Shown here one piece after another: positions 32,323 through 34,524 of a stretch of DNA of 34,524 nucleotides. The stretch is from an uncultured Pelagibacteraceae bacterium. Its GTDB lineage: Bacteria; Pseudomonadota; Alphaproteobacteria; Pelagibacterales; Pelagibacteraceae. The notes below the pieces were generated by a model that was given only the letters and a program-made list of their open reading frames with translations, was not told the origin of the DNA and ran no database searches. The stretch lies in contig CABYPE010000008.1 in the NCBI GenBank assembly GCA_902520685.1, positions 1 to 34,524 on the forward strand. The letters run 5' to 3'. A program made the translations under genes and the position numbers. Within the stretch, counting starts at the first letter, position 1. Each line of letters begins with the position of its first letter.

Positions 32323-33711
32323 ATGAAATTAAGAAAAGAATTTGACAGTATTGGAGCTATAAACGTCCCTGATGACAAGTATTGGGGTGCATCAACTCAA
32401 AGATCTAATAAATTTTTTAATATAGGTAAAATTTTAGTAAATATTTCAATTATTAGGTCTATAGCAATAATTAAAAGATCAGCAGCAATTGTACATGCAA
32501 AAGATAAATTAATGGATAATAAGATTGCTAAAGCAATAATTAAGGCATCAGATGAAGTGATTAAGGGTAAACTAGAAGAAAATTTTCCTTTAAAAGTTTG
32601 GCAGACAGGTTCAGGCACACAAACAAATATGAATGTAAATGAAGTTATTGCTAATAGAGCAATTGAAATTTTAGGTGGCAAAAAAGGGACTAAAAAGCCT
32701 GTGCATCCAAACGATCATGTTAATAAATCACAGTCTACCAATGATGTATTTCCGACAGCAATGCATATTTCAATTGCAACTGAAACACTTAACAAATTAT
32801 TACCCAACTTAAAAATTTTACAAAAAGAATTAAGAAAAAAATCGATAGAATTTAAAAACATAATTAAAATTGGAAGAACGCATTTACAAGATGCAACACC
32901 TTTGTCATTAGGACAAGAATTTTCAGGGTACTATACTCAAATTAAAAAATCTATAAATCAAATTGAATTGGCCCTTAAAGAAATTTTATATTTAGCGCAA
33001 GGCGGGACAGCTGTTGGAACTGGTATAAATACAAGAAAAAATTTTGATAAAAAAATAGTAAGTGAAATAAAAAGATTTACAAAAATTCCTTTTAAACCTG
33101 CTGAAAATAAATTTTCAGAACTTGCATCTCATGATTCAATAGTTAATTTTTCAGGTACTCTAAATACTTGCGCGGTTGCTTTAATGAAAATTTCTAATGA
33201 TATAAGATTTTTAGGATCTGGACCTAGAGCTGGCTACGGTGAGCTGATTTTACCCGAAAATGAACCAGGTTCATCTATAATGCCTGGTAAAGTAAACCCC
33301 ACTCAATGTGAAGCTGTGACTATGGTATGTGCACAAGTAATTGGAAACCATGGTGGCATAACTATTGCTGGAAGTCACGGTCACTTTGAGCTTAATGTAT
33401 TTAAACCGATGATTGCACACAATATCCTACAATCTATTGATCTTATATCTGATAGTATAAAAAATTTTGCTTTGTATTGTGTGAAAGGAATAAGGGCTGA
33501 TAGAAAAAAAATTCAAAGTCACTTAGACAACTCATTAATGTTGGTAACGGCGCTAGCACCTTATATTGGATACGATAATGCCGCAAAAATTGCAAAAACA
33601 GCACTTAAAAATGGCACTACTCTAAAAGCTGAGGTACTTAAAGAAGGTTTATTAAACGAAAAAGATTATAATAGAATTGTTGATCCAAGAAAAATGATTA
33701 GCCCGAGCTAA
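32323..33711 (+). CDS. fumC: Fumarate hydratase class II
   Basis: FumC interconverts fumarate and malate in the citric-acid cycle. 462 residues, the normal length for the iron-free class. Signature [16 protein letters not shown] is present, along with [38 protein letters not shown] (cut to the family's H-N-x-S segment) and [20 protein letters not shown]. Its 3' end overlaps the convergent gene by 14 bases. It is monocistronic here. Confidence 0.97.
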   Translation: MKLRKEFDSIGAINVPDDKYWGASTQRSNKFFNIGKILVNISIIRSIAIIKRSAAIVHAKDKLMDNKIAKAIIKASDEVIKGKLEENFPLKVWQTGSGTQTNMNVNEVIANRAIEILGGKKGTKKPVHPNDHVNKSQSTNDVFPTAMHISIATETLNKLLPNLKILQKELRKKSIEFKNIIKIGRTHLQDATPLSLGQEFSGYYTQIKKSINQIELALKEILYLAQGGTAVGTGINTRKNFDKKIVSEIKRFTKIPFKPAENKFSELASHDSIVNFSGTLNTCAVALMKISNDIRFLGSGPRAGYGELILPENEPGSSIMPGKVNPTQCEAVTMVCAQVIGNHGGITIAGSHGHFELNVFKPMIAHNILQSIDLISDSIKNFALYCVKGIRADRKKIQSHLDNSLMLVTALAPYIGYDNAAKIAKTALKNGTTLKAEVLKEGLLNEKDYNRIVDPRKMISPS

Positions 33712-34524
33712 TTATTTTAAAAAAATCTTTTACAGTATTTCTTAATATTACTTTATTTAAGACATCTTTTTTCTCAGAATTAAATTTATTTAAGTATTGA
33801 TCAGAAATTTTTTTATCAATTCCATCAATATTTAGTTCGTTAAATTCAAATAACCCATTATCAAAACTAAAAATAAAATTTGAAGTGATTTGTTTAATAT
33901 TTTTTCTATGATTTCTTATGATTTGAAAATGACTATAGAAATCCTGTATATTTCTAAAATTTATAGCAATATCTCCAATTAATTTTAATTCATTTTCATC
34001 AACAACAATACTAACGTTGTTGAAATCAAAGATAGTATTATTTTTAAAAACAAAATTTAAATTTGATATAAATATAAATCCTTCCTCAAACTGAATATTA
34101 AAATTTATCTTATCAACATGAGTTAAGTCATTCAATCCATCTATTACTACATTGATTTTACCATTCAAATTTTTATTATAAAAAATTTCAGACTTAAGAA
34201 AATTTATTAATATGGAATTATCCTCAAAAATTTTTTTAATTCGAATATTTTTAAAATTTAAATTTGATGAAAGAAAAAATGGTTTAATATTTATATTTCC
34301 GATAAATTTATCATCAATTGTTCTGAAAATTAATTTGTTATCTTTTAGACTATATTTAACAGTTTGATTTTTATTAATATATTTTAGTTCAATCTCTCCT
34401 TTTAAAATATCGTTATTATAATCTAGATTATCTTCAACTTGGAATTTAAGAGTGTCTAAATTTATTTTAGTATTAATATTCTTTTTAGTAATATCGTGCT
34501 TTAATTTTAATTTTATAGGTAAAT
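33698..34524 (-). CDS. C-terminal part of a large AsmA/DUF3971-like protein (partial)
   Basis: The minus-strand frame is open from the stop at 33698 to the window end (34524), about 274 residues, so the start is outside; an internal TTG at 34168 is not the real beginning. The sequence is built of alternating beta-strand patterns rich in Asn, Ile, Lys and Phe, e.g. [36 protein letters not shown], and it ends [18 protein letters not shown]. That resembles the C-terminal part of AsmA/YhdP-like envelope proteins that bridge membranes, but only by pattern. The family call is tentative. Confidence 0.5.
   Translation of the reverse strand, partial: LPIKLKLKHDITKKNINTKINLDTLKFQVEDNLDYNNDILKGEIELKYINKNQTVKYSLKDNKLIFRTIDDKFIGNINIKPFFLSSNLNFKNIRIKKIFEDNSILINFLKSEIFYNKNLNGKINVVIDGLNDLTHVDKINFNIQFEEGFIFISNLNFVFKNNTIFDFNNVSIVVDENELKLIGDIAINFRNIQDFYSHFQIIRNHRKNIKQITSNFIFSFDNGLFEFNELNIDGIDKKISDQYLNKFNSEKKDVLNKVILRNTVKDFFKIISSG

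Noticed and set aside
34166..34168. TTG start for a 156-residue protein at the right edge
   Set aside because: The frame stays open through 34524, so the ORF is the end of a larger protein.
1..34524. CRISPR arrays, insertion sequences, integrases or phage genes
   Set aside because: No spaced direct repeats, transposase motifs or terminal inverted repeats were noticed when reading the window.

Overview
The window looks like a piece of a streamlined, very AT-rich marine alphaproteobacterial genome, most likely SAR11 (Pelagibacterales). The reasons are the strong A/T bias in every gene, almost no intergenic DNA, neighbours that share stop codons, a proteorhodopsin followed by a 2Fe-2S ferredoxin and a ferredoxin-NADP reductase, a PrpE-type acyl-CoA synthetase, and an alpha-type DksA. 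The proteorhodopsin has Gln at the spectral tuning site (blue type), which suggests clear open-ocean water. No CRISPR array, insertion sequence or phage module was seen, and no gene-free stretch exceeds about 220 bases.

Layout. 1-1548: end of umuD (with an apparent frameshift in a G run) and umuC, a translesion polymerase. 1545-8090 (minus): a six-gene operon of zinc alcohol dehydrogenase, solute-binding protein, two permeases and two different ABC ATPases that resemble the glycerol-type GlpS/GlpT pair. An AcoR-like regulator without an AAA+ domain (8234-9331) is divergent from it, and the gap between them holds clear dyads. 9328-13934 (minus): GT39-like and GT2 glycosyltransferases, an alginate-lyase-family periplasmic protein and an MFS transporter, tightly coupled. 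14014-17020: a DksA-like protein, a Lys/Glu-rich coiled-coil protein, a MOSC protein, a PhyH-type dioxygenase and two tiny overlapping membrane-protein ORFs.

17022-19840 (minus): proteorhodopsin, ferredoxin, ferredoxin-NADP reductase and a glutathione S-transferase homologue, with a terminator-like hairpin between proteorhodopsin and ferredoxin. 20053-22264: propionyl-CoA synthetase and an SMR-family membrane protein. 22261-27622: a very AT-rich cell-surface block with two glycosyltransferases, a sugar-nucleotide epimerase and a 783-residue phosphoethanolamine-transferase-like protein that seems to carry a C-terminal GDPD-like phosphodiesterase domain. 27668-34524: housekeeping genes: dihydroorotase family, YgfZ, tRNA-Leu(GAG), nadA, nadC, a MazG-like pyrophosphohydrolase, fumC and the end of a large AsmA-like protein.

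How they fit together. The transporter block probably imports a polyol- or sugar-like compound that the dehydrogenase oxidises, under control of the divergent sensor. The proteorhodopsin block couples light-driven proton pumping to a low-potential electron carrier and its reductase. The two glycosyltransferase regions probably shape the envelope. The least familiar items are the transferase-phosphodiesterase fusion, the AAA+-less regulator with its operators, the two microproteins after phyH, and the umuD frameshift.
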